A stretch of DNA of 19,513 nt. Origin: an uncultured bacterium. GTDB taxonomy: Bacteria; Actinomycetota; Actinomycetes; S36-B12. Shown here piece after piece: positions 5,760 to 14,100 of the stretch. The number at the start of each line of letters is the position of its first letter. Position 1 is the stretch's first letter. Both the position numbers and the translations under genes were made by a program. Under the pieces are notes generated by a model. That model made no database searches. It saw only the letters and a program-made list of their open reading frames with translations, and had not been told where the DNA came from. The stretch lies in the NCBI GenBank assembly GCA_903896585.1, contig CAITYI010000185.1:1-19513 (forward strand), given 5' to 3'.

Positions 5760-7369
5760 TTCCAAAAATCCAGCGAGATGAACTAATTCACCCCCCAATG
5801 ATTTGGGGAATAAGTAATCCGACAGTGGAAAGTGTCCTTCTCCGACACGCGCAAAGTGCTGGAATTGATGTGCGTCGTCGGTGCGTCGATGCAGTTGAGT
5901 TACTCGCAGCAAGTGCAGTCTCTCCAGGCGCACCAGTACTGGTGGACATGAACCTATCCAAACTCAGTCGTGAGGTTCTCGCAGCGATCATGGACCACAC
6001 AGACATGGTCACGATTCTCGCCAGCACTGATCGCCAATATTCGTTGGCTCGGTCGTGGGGTTTGAGTCAAGTAGTGCGGTTCCGTGATTCAGCAAACGCA
6101 GACGTTCCAAGTGCGTCGGAATTGGAAGCCCATCCAGATTCGTACTCGACTGGCAGCATTGACGTCGAGGAGGTTATCAATGTCATCGGTCAATCAATGC
6201 ACCGAGTCGAGAACCGTCCGGTAGCTCGCGAAGGGTTAGCTCGCGAAGGGTTAGCCGGCGAAGGGTTAGCCGGCGAAGGATTAGCTCGCGAAGGGTTAGC
6301 TCGCGAAGGATTAGCGAGCAACGGGGGTGCGCACGTAGTGTGCATGTGGAGTGCTACTGGATCTACCGGTCGATCCACCCTGGCAATTGGGCTTGCTGAG
6401 GCGTGGGCGCGTGACGGCGAGCGAGTATTACTCATTGATGCTGACACGTCTGCTCCATCATTGGCAACCGCTTTGGGTGTGACCGATGACTTGAGTGGAA
6501 TTGTGGTGGCGTGTAGATACGCGGATCAAAATTCACTCGATCAGAGGAGTCTGTCCAGTGCTTGTCGGGAGCTCAAGAACAACCTCTGGGTTTTAACCGG
6601 AATAAGTGACCCACAACGGTGGCCGGAAGTTGCGGCGGCCTCACTCGGTTCGGTTATTGATCGAGCTCGTGATTTCTTTGACCGGATTGTTATTGACATT
6701 TCACCAATAGTGGTTGCACCGGCTGATCAGGCGGACTCGATGGACTTGGTGGACAGTCACTACGTTGATCCACTTGCTCGCTTGCGTCCAATTCGAAATA
6801 TGGCAGGTCTTGCCGCATTAAAGGCGGCAGACACGGTCATGGTCGTCATTCGACCAGATGCAGTTGGGGCCTTGCGGCTGGTTCACGATTTTGGGTCACA
6901 CTCCAAGTATTTCGCAAATGCGCGGACCGCATTCCTTGTGAATAGAGTCAATCCCAAGCATCGAAATATGCTGCACAGAGAATTCGACACAATTTGTGCC
7001 GGGCTCGCTGGTCGTGGTTCCCTAAGTCAAAAAAACACAGGGCGGATTCAGGAGAACAATCAGGATAGGGCGCATGTGCCGCTGCTCATTATGGTTCCCG
7101 AGGATCCGGTTGCTGAAACCATGATCAAAACGAGTGCGACCATGGCAGAAGTCAGAATAAACTCTAAAATATTTCGCGCCTTGCGAAAGGCTGCCGGTCA
7201 ACTTAAGTCTCTGGAAGTCGCCATTCACAAGAAGGAAGGTTCTGGAACTGCAGCCAGACAATTACGGAGACGGCAGCACTACAACAAGATCACCGATTTT
7301 CGACCACTCGTAAAGCTTTTCGGCATCTTCGGCCGCCATCCGCACACATCCGCCGCTGGCAATCGGTAG
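5756..7369 (+). CDS. CpaE/TadZ-like MinD-family ATPase with N-terminal receiver-like domain
   Basis: A 537-residue protein starting at GTG 5756, overlapping the SAF stop by four bases. Seen: an N-terminal receiver-like domain (about 14-150; VLVDMNLSKL and MVTILASTDRQ resemble degenerate REC strands), a linker of six A[RG]EGL repeats (157-186), then a ParA/MinD-type ATPase. Its P-loop reads ATGSTGRST (200-208), with Arg206 where the catalytic lysine normally sits. An Arg here is, as far as I recall, common in actinobacterial CpaE-like proteins. LLIDADTSAPSLATALG (225-241) is the switch-I/Walker A' region and FDRIVIDISPIV (308-319) the Walker B strand. CpaE/TadZ proteins localise pilus machines at the membrane or pole. 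The basic C-terminus (503-537) is antisense to the convergent L,D-transpeptidase gene and is probably an extension from a lost stop. Confidence 0.82.
   Translation: MIPKIQRDELIHPPMIWGISNPTVESVLLRHAQSAGIDVRRRCVDAVELLAASAVSPGAPVLVDMNLSKLSREVLAAIMDHTDMVTILASTDRQYSLARSWGLSQVVRFRDSANADVPSASELEAHPDSYSTGSIDVEEVINVIGQSMHRVENRPVAREGLAREGLAGEGLAGEGLAREGLAREGLASNGGAHVVCMWSATGSTGRSTLAIGLAEAWARDGERVLLIDADTSAPSLATALGVTDDLSGIVVACRYADQNSLDQRSLSSACRELKNNLWVLTGISDPQRWPEVAAASLGSVIDRARDFFDRIVIDISPIVVAPADQADSMDLVDSHYVDPLARLRPIRNMAGLAALKAADTVMVVIRPDAVGALRLVHDFGSHSKYFANARTAFLVNRVNPKHRNMLHREFDTICAGLAGRGSLSQKNTGRIQENNQDRAHVPLLIMVPEDPVAETMIKTSATMAEVRINSKIFRALRKAAGQLKSLEVAIHKKEGSGTAARQLRRRQHYNKITDFRPLVKLFGIFGRHPHTSAAGNR
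6224..6313 (+). repeat. 15-bp x6 in-frame tandem repeat in the CpaE-like gene
   Basis: Six perfect-length 15-base units, consensus GCTCGCGAAGGGTTA, with variants GCCGGC in units 3 and 4 and GGATTA in units 4 and 6. They encode AREGL or AGEGL in the linker between the receiver-like and ATPase domains. The pattern of variants suggests past duplication of blocks of units. Confidence 0.95.
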
Positions 7370-8023
7370 ACCCAGTTGCTTGACCGAGTGCATCATGCGG
7401 CCGTCGTAGTACTTGGGAATACTGTGAAAACCAATCGCCGTCTTACCGTCATTTCCGTAGGCAAAACGGGTCATGTGCTCAAAGGTGACTTTTGAATTCG
7501 GGTTGCCACTGTGCTCAGACTTGGAGAAAATTTTGTAATCCCCCATGACCGGACGATCCCAGCGTCCAACAATAGGAAACCGGTACACAACTTCGTTGTT
7601 CTTGTTCATGACCCACACGGTCATCAGGGATTTGTCATAAACAATTCGCCGTCCCGTACCTTTATCCATCGGCATTTCCGGAACATTCCTTGCCTTGCGC
7701 TCCCGAGTCGCGGCCTTGGGCTTTTTTGGCTTGGGTGCCGGACTTGGTGTGAACGTTGTCGGATTTGGTGTGAAAGTTGTCGAGCTTGGCTGGGTGGTCG
7801 TTGAACTAGCCGGCTTCACGGCAGGCTTGGGCGCCGACTTGACGGCAGGTTTAGCGGCAGGTGAACTTGTTGGGCTGGGGGAGGTGTCAGATTCTGAGGC
7901 AATGGCATTGGATGTGTTGCCGCTGATCACGCCAAAGATCCCGCCAGCAACTAGCGCAAGGGCCAACATGGCCGTTACGGGAATGAGTAAACGGGGAAGT
8001 TTCACCTTGGGAGTATATGTCAT
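7262..8023 (-). CDS. L,D-transpeptidase (YkuD family), membrane-anchored or secreted
   Basis: A 253-residue envelope protein predicted to form 3-3 peptide cross-links or anchor proteins in peptidoglycan. Seen: a basic N-terminus and one hydrophobic segment (about 10-34, a signal anchor or signal peptide with no lipobox), then a Pro/Ala/Lys/Thr-rich wall-spanning linker (about 45-112) with internal repeats (KPAVK and two TTFTP-x-P heptads). The YkuD domain runs from about 124 to the end: GRRIVYDKSLMTVWV, then IGFHSIP with His200, and SGGCVRM with the nucleophile Cys226. All core catalytic elements are present. Start ATG 8023 has no clear ribosome-binding site, and an inverted repeat sits directly upstream. 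The last 36 codons, including the catalytic cysteine, overlap the 3' end of the CpaE-like gene on the other strand. Confidence 0.93.
   Translation of the reverse strand: MTYTPKVKLPRLLIPVTAMLALALVAGGIFGVISGNTSNAIASESDTSPSPTSSPAAKPAVKSAPKPAVKPASSTTTQPSSTTFTPNPTTFTPSPAPKPKKPKAATRERKARNVPEMPMDKGTGRRIVYDKSLMTVWVMNKNNEVVYRFPIVGRWDRPVMGDYKIFSKSEHSGNPNSKVTFEHMTRFAYGNDGKTAIGFHSIPKYYDGRMMHSVKQLGLPIASGGCVRMAAEDAEKLYEWSKIGDLVVVLPSP
7743..7784. repeat. 21-bp x2 imperfect repeat in the transpeptidase linker
   Basis: Two adjacent 21-base units sharing TTGGTGTGAA and GTTGTCG encode, on the minus strand, TTFTPNP and TTFTPSP in the low-complexity linker. Confidence 0.7.
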
Positions 8024-8025
8024 GA

Positions 8026-8043
8026 AACACCCAAAACGGTGTT
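8026..8043 (-). promoter_or_regulatory. Hairpin just upstream of the L,D-transpeptidase start
   Basis: AACACC (8026-8031) and GGTGTT (8038-8043) form a 6-bp inverted repeat with a 6-base loop. In the transcript the hairpin ends two bases before the start codon (8023), where a ribosome-binding site would normally lie. No separate Shine-Dalgarno sequence is visible. Confidence 0.35.
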
Positions 8044-8121
8044 CTCAATCCCCGCAGTTGCCCGGTCATGTGAGAATAGTGGGATGTGCGCGAGAAATCT
8101 CCACCGAGGAGATACCGAGGG

Positions 8122-9621
8122 ATGCCCATGGATCGGCTAAGCAGCCTCGATGCTTCTTTTCTTTATATTGAATCTGGTGAAGCCCCGCTGAACATTGGCA
8201 CCGTATCGATTTTTCAGGCACCGGATTCTGGCTTTGATCATGAGCGGCTGGTCACATTAATCCGCCGCCGTCTGGCCTTTGTCCCCCGTTATCGCCAGCG
8301 GGTCAAATCCATCCCATTGGGAATCTTTCGACCGGTATGGATCGATGACACTCAATTCGATGTGTCCTTCCATGTTCGCCGATCCGCATTGCCCAAGCCA
8401 GGGACCCGCCAGCAATTAGATGAATTAGTTGCCAGACTCATGAGTCGCCCGCTCGATCGCAGTCGCCCGCTGTGGGAGATGTATCTGATTGAGGGTTTGG
8501 CGAATGGTCAATTCGCCATCGTGACCAAAAGTCACGAAGCCCTTGTCGATGGTCTCGCGGCGCTTGATATTTCCCAAGTCATTTTGGATTCCCTTCCCGA
8601 CACTCCCGCTGGACCACCTGATTCGTGGCGTCCTCAGAGTGAACCGGGTTCAATTGAATTAGTGAGTGCCAGCGTGACCCAAGCATTGACTCACCCAACG
8701 GCAGCCCTCGATATTGCTGCGAGTTCCGTGCGGGAAATAGTGACTAATGTTCAGGATGTAGTCAATGGCGGAGTCCGAGCCGTTCAAGATTCCATCCAAA
8801 ATGTCGTGTCGCTGGCAAAGCTTGGAACGAGTTCACCCCTTAAGGCAAAATTAGGTGCTCAACGTCGATTCCATTCACTAGATATTGAACTAGAGCAACT
8901 ACGGCAATTGAAAGTCGAAGCACGCAGGGTAGGTATTGACGCGACAGTTAACGACATTATTTTGGCTATTGTCACGGGTGCAATGCGATCATGGTTGGCC
9001 AAGCATGACTCTCTTTTTACGGCAACCTTGAACACCGGTCGATTTCGCGCATTGGTCCCGGTCTCCTTAGAAGCACCCGGCCCTGACCCTGACGGTTTGG
9101 GTGGCAGAGTAAATGCGTATTTGATTGACCTGCCAATTAATGAATACGATCCGGCGGATCGATTACACATGATTGTTAACCAAATGTCGGTTCTCGATCC
9201 CAGCAATGAATTCATGGGAGCTGGAGCGATTGTGCAAATTGCCGGATTTGGGCCGGCCACCATGCATGCACTCGGTGCTCGGGTGGCCTCTACTCTCGCC
9301 CGCCGAACCTATGACTTGACGGTCACTAATGTGCCAGGACCACAGCATGCACTTTATGCATCTGGCTCAGAAATGATTGCAACCTACCCAAGTATTCCGC
9401 TGGTGCCGGGCCAAACATTAAGTGTTGGACTCACCAGCTACAACGGCACTTTGCATATTGGACTGATGTCAGACCGTGACGCCATTTCAGATCTCTCCGT
9501 TCTGGCAGCTGGATTTAGTGATTCAGTTATTGGGATGCGAGCTGCGCTGAATCAGCGATATCGGCGTGGTGCCCCCGGTGTTACGGGATCCCCACCGCAC
9601 CTGCGGGTGGTGAATGACTAA
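8122..9621 (+). CDS. WS/DGAT-family O-acyltransferase-like protein with altered HHxxxDG motif
   Basis: A 499-residue member of the wax ester synthase/diacylglycerol acyltransferase family, which makes storage lipids from acyl-CoA and an alcohol or diacylglycerol. Seen: the N-terminal MDRLSSLDASFLYIES signature, RPLDRSRPLWEMYLIEGL (PLW motif), ND-I-I-L-A-I-V-T-G-A in the second half, and TVTNVPGP-type residues (LTVTNVPGPQ). The active-site motif reads HEALVDG (138-144): the second His of HHxxxDG, the catalytic base in this superfamily, is Glu139. The protein may thus be inactive, or use another residue or chemistry. Start ATG 8122 is chosen for GAGGAGAT at 8106-8113; ATG 8128 is possible. It is followed after two bases by the patatin-like gene, so both are probably co-transcribed and coupled. 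Confidence 0.9.
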   Translation: MPMDRLSSLDASFLYIESGEAPLNIGTVSIFQAPDSGFDHERLVTLIRRRLAFVPRYRQRVKSIPLGIFRPVWIDDTQFDVSFHVRRSALPKPGTRQQLDELVARLMSRPLDRSRPLWEMYLIEGLANGQFAIVTKSHEALVDGLAALDISQVILDSLPDTPAGPPDSWRPQSEPGSIELVSASVTQALTHPTAALDIAASSVREIVTNVQDVVNGGVRAVQDSIQNVVSLAKLGTSSPLKAKLGAQRRFHSLDIELEQLRQLKVEARRVGIDATVNDIILAIVTGAMRSWLAKHDSLFTATLNTGRFRALVPVSLEAPGPDPDGLGGRVNAYLIDLPINEYDPADRLHMIVNQMSVLDPSNEFMGAGAIVQIAGFGPATMHALGARVASTLARRTYDLTVTNVPGPQHALYASGSEMIATYPSIPLVPGQTLSVGLTSYNGTLHIGLMSDRDAISDLSVLAAGFSDSVIGMRAALNQRYRRGAPGVTGSPPHLRVVND

Positions 9622-9623
9622 TC

Positions 9624-10580
9624 GTGGGTAATCCCAAACGAGCCATTGTGATAGGTGGTGGGGGAGTTCTCGGTGGTACTTGGGCGGTCGGGGCTCTCAG
9701 CGCTTTGGAACAGAGCCAAGGTTTCTCCATCAATGAAGTTGATCTGTTGGTGGGAACTTCGGCGGGCTCAGTTTTGGCAAGCCTCATGGCACGTGGTGTG
9801 ACAACCGATGAACTCATTCAGCATTACAGTGATCAAAAAGTGACGAGTGGCCCACTCGAGGGGTATCAGTGGGATCCACAGCGTGCTACGGGTGGCGGTC
9901 GTCCTGGTTCACCTCGACAGTGGCTACCCGGATCCCCCGGTCTCATTGGGGTGGGCTTGCGAAACATTGGCAAGATTCCGGCAACAGCGGTGTTATCCGG
10001 CCTGCTTCCCCAAGGCGGTAAAAGCCTCGAGCGGATCGGACACTTAATCGATGCTGTGTCGCCCATGGGGGCCTGGGCTGAGTCGCCACCGGAATTGTGG
10101 ATTGTCGCAATGGACTACGACACCGGCAAACGAGTCGTGTTCGGTCGCCCAGGTGCGCCGCGGGTGCCGTTATCAGATGCCGTCATGGCGTCCTGTGCCA
10201 TCCCTGGCTGGTTCACACCCATCACCATCGATGGTCGTACCTATGTCGACGGTGGTGCAATCTCGGCGACGAGCGTTGATGTTGTTGCCGAATACGACTG
10301 CGATGAGGTCTATGTCATTGCTCCCATGGCTGCCACCGGGTCGGATCACCCGTCGGGCATCGGAGCCAAGTTGGAGCGTCGATGGCGTTCGCACATTACC
10401 CATACAGCCCAACATGAAATTGACATTGTGGAACAAGCGGGTGCTCGAGTGCACTTTGCACGGCCAACACCCGAAGACCTCAACGTGATCGGCGCGAATT
10501 TAATGGATTCCACAAAGCGCCTGCACGTGTTGGAGACTTCACTGCGAACGAGTCACAATATGTGGGCCGGAATCAATTAG
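9624..10580 (+). CDS. Patatin-like phospholipase
   Basis: A 318-residue lipid acyl hydrolase with the Ser-Asp dyad of the patatin family. Seen: the oxyanion loop GGGGVLGGTW (residues 12-21), the nucleophile elbow VGTSAGS with Ser46, and the dyad Asp209 in YVDGGAIS. Length and order are normal. No signal peptide is apparent, so it probably acts in the cytoplasm or at the inner membrane face. Start GTG 9624 lies two bases after the acyltransferase stop, with GGTGGTGA just upstream inside that gene, indicating translational coupling. The context suggests turnover or remodelling of acyl lipids together with the acyltransferase-like partner. Its TAG stop overlaps the TAA stop of the convergent DUF2505 gene. 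Confidence 0.92.
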   Translation: MGNPKRAIVIGGGGVLGGTWAVGALSALEQSQGFSINEVDLLVGTSAGSVLASLMARGVTTDELIQHYSDQKVTSGPLEGYQWDPQRATGGGRPGSPRQWLPGSPGLIGVGLRNIGKIPATAVLSGLLPQGGKSLERIGHLIDAVSPMGAWAESPPELWIVAMDYDTGKRVVFGRPGAPRVPLSDAVMASCAIPGWFTPITIDGRTYVDGGAISATSVDVVAEYDCDEVYVIAPMAATGSDHPSGIGAKLERRWRSHITHTAQHEIDIVEQAGARVHFARPTPEDLNVIGANLMDSTKRLHVLETSLRTSHNMWAGIN

Positions 10581-11065
10581 AGTCGTTCGCGCGCAACTCG
10601 TTCTTCGGCATTGAGGTAGCGAGTGGTTTGTTCAGCAGCCACTTTCTCAATTTTTCCACCAATAAATGGCACCGATGCTGTGAACTTTCCGGTAGTTGTA
10701 ATGGTGGTTTCGGTGGGCGTCGGTGTGAGTTGCAGGCGCCCTTCAAATTTCATCGGTCCTGAAAACTCAACACTCACCTGGGCCGTTCGCGAACCATTGG
10801 TGTCCGCTGGCGTCCACACCTGGGTTTCAGTGACCGTGATCGTGTCGCCGACAAGTGACTTGGCCGGTCCGGGGAGATCCGCTGGAAGCACTCGAGTACT
10901 GACGAGCGTCATGGACCCGTCAGGGCCAGGGGAGATGCTCGCCGTTGCCGTCAGCGATCCGGTAGCAGCACATTTTGCCAGGATAAACTCCTCATTTGCC
11001 AAGAGTTTGAAAAGAGTTTCCGGATCGGTTGGAAAATTCTGGGTGTGGGTGAAGTCTTTCGGCAT
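10577..11065 (-). CDS. DUF2505 family protein
   Basis: A 162-residue protein of the actinobacterial DUF2505 family, which appears to have an SRPBCC/START-like ligand-binding fold (from knowledge of the family). Seen: MPKDFTHTQNF then PTDPETLFKLL and the alternating beta strands ending in KIEKVAAEQTTRYLNAEERV, a long C-terminal helix. No signal peptide or membrane segment. ATG 11065 is preferred because AAAGGA lies about nine bases upstream; an ATG two codons earlier and an extension to 11155 are also in frame. It is divergent from the glutamate dehydrogenase gene and convergent with the patatin gene, with overlapping stops. A lipid-binding role would suit its neighbours, but this is inference only. 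Confidence 0.85.
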   Translation of the reverse strand: MPKDFTHTQNFPTDPETLFKLLANEEFILAKCAATGSLTATASISPGPDGSMTLVSTRVLPADLPGPAKSLVGDTITVTETQVWTPADTNGSRTAQVSVEFSGPMKFEGRLQLTPTPTETTITTTGKFTASVPFIGGKIEKVAAEQTTRYLNAEERVARERL

Positions 11066-11116
11066 GTGCATCCGTCCTTTGTGGTCGCGAAGCCTGATGA
11101 GGACTACCGTAGGGGT
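11066..11116. promoter_or_regulatory. Very short divergent gap between DUF2505 and glutamate dehydrogenase
   Basis: Only about 50 bases separate the two chosen starts, so the promoters must overlap each other or the coding sequences. AAAGGA for the DUF2505 gene (complement near 11075-11080) and GAGGA at 11099-11103 for the dehydrogenase are visible. No clear -10/-35 pair was identified on either strand. Confidence 0.3.
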
Positions 11117-14100
11117 GTGCCAAATGTCAGCGATCGATCCCTCGGGATTGTTCATTCTCGCATGTTCAGAGACCTCGATTCCGAGAGTGTGATCCCGCTA
11201 CACGCTAGCGGAATGGTGGAGTGGGCAAGTCAGCGAACCACGGGGCAGGCTCTGGTACGGGCGTGGACACCACCAGATCAGGATTCAATGGAATCGACGT
11301 ATTCCGTGATCGAGATCGTGACCGACGATATGCCTTTCCTTGTTGATTCAGTGACAACGGAGTTGACCCGCAATGGTCGAGCAATTTATCTGGTGGCTCA
11401 CCCGCAACTTGCGGTGACTCGCGCAGATGGTGAGCTCGTGGAAGTGCACGACATTGATGTGAATGCGGTCACCGAAGGCATGATCGCGGAGTCCTGGATG
11501 CACATTCATATTGAGAGGGATTTTGTCAGCAACGATCTGGATGCATTAGTTCCTGAGATTGAAAGAGTGCTCTCTGATGTTCGCAAAGCGGTGAGTGACT
11601 GGTCACTTATGCGCAAGAAGGCTATTGAGATCTCCGGGGTGCTTCGTCGAGAGCAGCTAGGTCAGGTGACCGAGGCACAACGCGATGAAGCGATTGCGCT
11701 GCTGGACTGGCTGACCCAAGACAGTTTTACTTTTATTGGGTATCGCGAATACCTTTTGGTGGATGTGAATGGCGAGCCGGCACTGGCTCCCGTGCCCAAC
11801 ACTGGCCTGGGTATTTTGCGACAACCGGAGCAACGCGGTGAAGTTTCTGAAAGTTTTGCACAATTGCCCGTGGCTGTTCGAGCCAAGGTACGGGAGCAAG
11901 AGTTACTGGTGCTCAGCAAAGCCAACTCTAGGTCCACCATTCACCGCCCGGGATATTTGGATTACATCGGTGTGAAGACTTTCAATGACCAGGGTGATGT
12001 TGTGGGTGAGCGTCGGTTCCTTGGCCTGTTTGCGGCACGTGCGTATTCAGATTCGGTCTTGGAAATTCCGGTATTGCGGGAGAAAGCCCGTCAAGTGGAA
12101 CGAGAACTCAACTTCATTCCGGGATCGCACAGTGCAAAGGATCTTGAGGAATTTCTTGATACCTATCCGCGTGACGAACTTTTTCAGATCACTGCTGAAC
12201 AGTTGGCAAAGATTGCCAAATCAGTGTTATTGCTCCAGGAACGTCGTCAAACGAAACTCTACTTACGTAATGATCCTTATGGAAGGTTTGTCTCTGCACT
12301 CATCTATTTTCCTCGCGATCGTTATACCACGGCGGTACGGCTGAAATTAGAGGATATTCTGCGCGATGCATTTGGTGGCACCCATGTGGATTATTCGGCC
12401 CGGGTCAGTGAATCTGTACTTGCGCGCCTGCACTACATCGTTCATATTGAACAGGGCGAAGCCATTCCAGAGATTGAGCCCAGTGATCTGGAAAGAAGAC
12501 TCGCAGAAGCCACCCGAAGTTGGGAGGACGACTATCAAACAATCCTGATTGACCGAGGAGTATCAGGTCTTATTGGTTCGTTTACTGACGCCTTCCCCGA
12601 GTCGTATAAAGAGGATTTTGATCCGGCGACAGGGGTGAACGACACCCTGATCATTGAGGGCCTCAAACCCGATGAACTTGCTCTGGATCTGTATGCCCCC
12701 GTGGTGTCGGATTCCAGGGATTTGCGATTCAAGGTGATTCGGGTAGGGGCGGCCATGTCACTCACTCGGATCCTTCCCATTCTCGAACGTTTAGGCGTAG
12801 ATGTCCTTGATGAACATCCACATGAAGTACTGCGCAAGGGCCGTCCGTCAGCGTGGGTGCTGGATTTTGGAATTGTGTTGCCAGAGGGTGAACTGCTCAA
12901 CGCAGACTCACTATTTGCTCGCTTTGAGGATGCATTCAGAGCTGCATGGTTTGGGAACACGGAGTCAGACTCTTTCAATACCCTTATTGTCACCGCAGGC
13001 GTGTCGTGGAGTGATTGCACCATTATTCGGGCCTATGCCCGCTACATGCGGCAGATCGGCACCACATTCGGACAGGGCTACATCGAATCGGTGGTATTGG
13101 GTAACAGCGGGGTTGCCCGATTGCTTATTGATTTTTTCCGAATACGTTTTGATCCAGACTTCCCGGGTGATCGGAGTGCCGTAGAGCAGTCCGCACTAGA
13201 GCAGTTTGAGCAGGCATTGGCGGAAGTGCCCTCCCTCGATCATGATCGAATTCTCCGCATGTTCTGGTCCATGATCGCTGCCACAGTGCGAACAAATTTC
13301 TATCAGGACAATGTCTTTTCGCCAGGATCCACAACCGCATTGGCATTTAAACTCGAGCCGCGCCTGATCCCCGATATTCCATTACCGCGCCCCGTTCATG
13401 AAGTCTGGGTGTATTCGCCACACGTGGAAGGCGTGCACCTGCGGTTTGGCGATGTAGCTCGGGGCGGCCTGCGGTGGAGTGACCGACGCGAAGACTTCCG
13501 GACTGAAATATTGGGCCTGGTCAAAGCTCAGGAAGTTAAGAATGCGGTAATTGTGCCGGTCGGTGCTAAGGGTGGCTTTTTTGCCAAGCGACTACCAGAT
13601 CCGGCAATAGATCGAGATACCTGGCTTCAGGCAGGTGTTGCCGCCTACCAAGATTTCATCCGTTCTCTGTTGTCCGTCACCGATAATCTGGTGGATGGCG
13701 AAGTTGTACCACCGGAACGAGTTGTTCGCCATGACTCCGATGACACCTACTTGGTGGTCGCAGCGGACAAAGGCACAGCTTCCTTCTCCGATATTGCGAA
13801 CAGAATTGCCGTAGATGACGGTTTTTGGTTGGGTGACGCCTTCGCATCAGGTGGATCTGCGGGCTACGACCACAAGGCCATGGGCATTACGGCCCGGGGG
13901 GCGTGGGAATCGGTAAAGCGCCATTTCTTGGAAATGGATATCGATACCAAGGAGCACGACTTCACGGTCATTGGGATTGGCGACATGAGCGGCGATGTTT
14001 TTGGAAATGGCATGCTGCTCAGTGAACATATCCGGTTATTGGCCGCATTTGATCACCGAGATATTTTCATTGATCCGAATCCTGATTCAGCATCGAGCTT

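Noticed and set aside
10623..11192. Plus-strand open frame of 189 codons opposite DUF2505
   Set aside because: Shadow of the DUF2505 gene, whose protein matches a known family and has a ribosome-binding site.
12383..12391. Near-consensus DnaA box (TGTGGATTA) inside the glutamate dehydrogenase gene, and other TGTGGAT matches at 261, 459, 2406, 3840 and 15411
   Set aside because: One or more mismatches and mostly coding positions; these look like background, unlike the two exact intergenic boxes.
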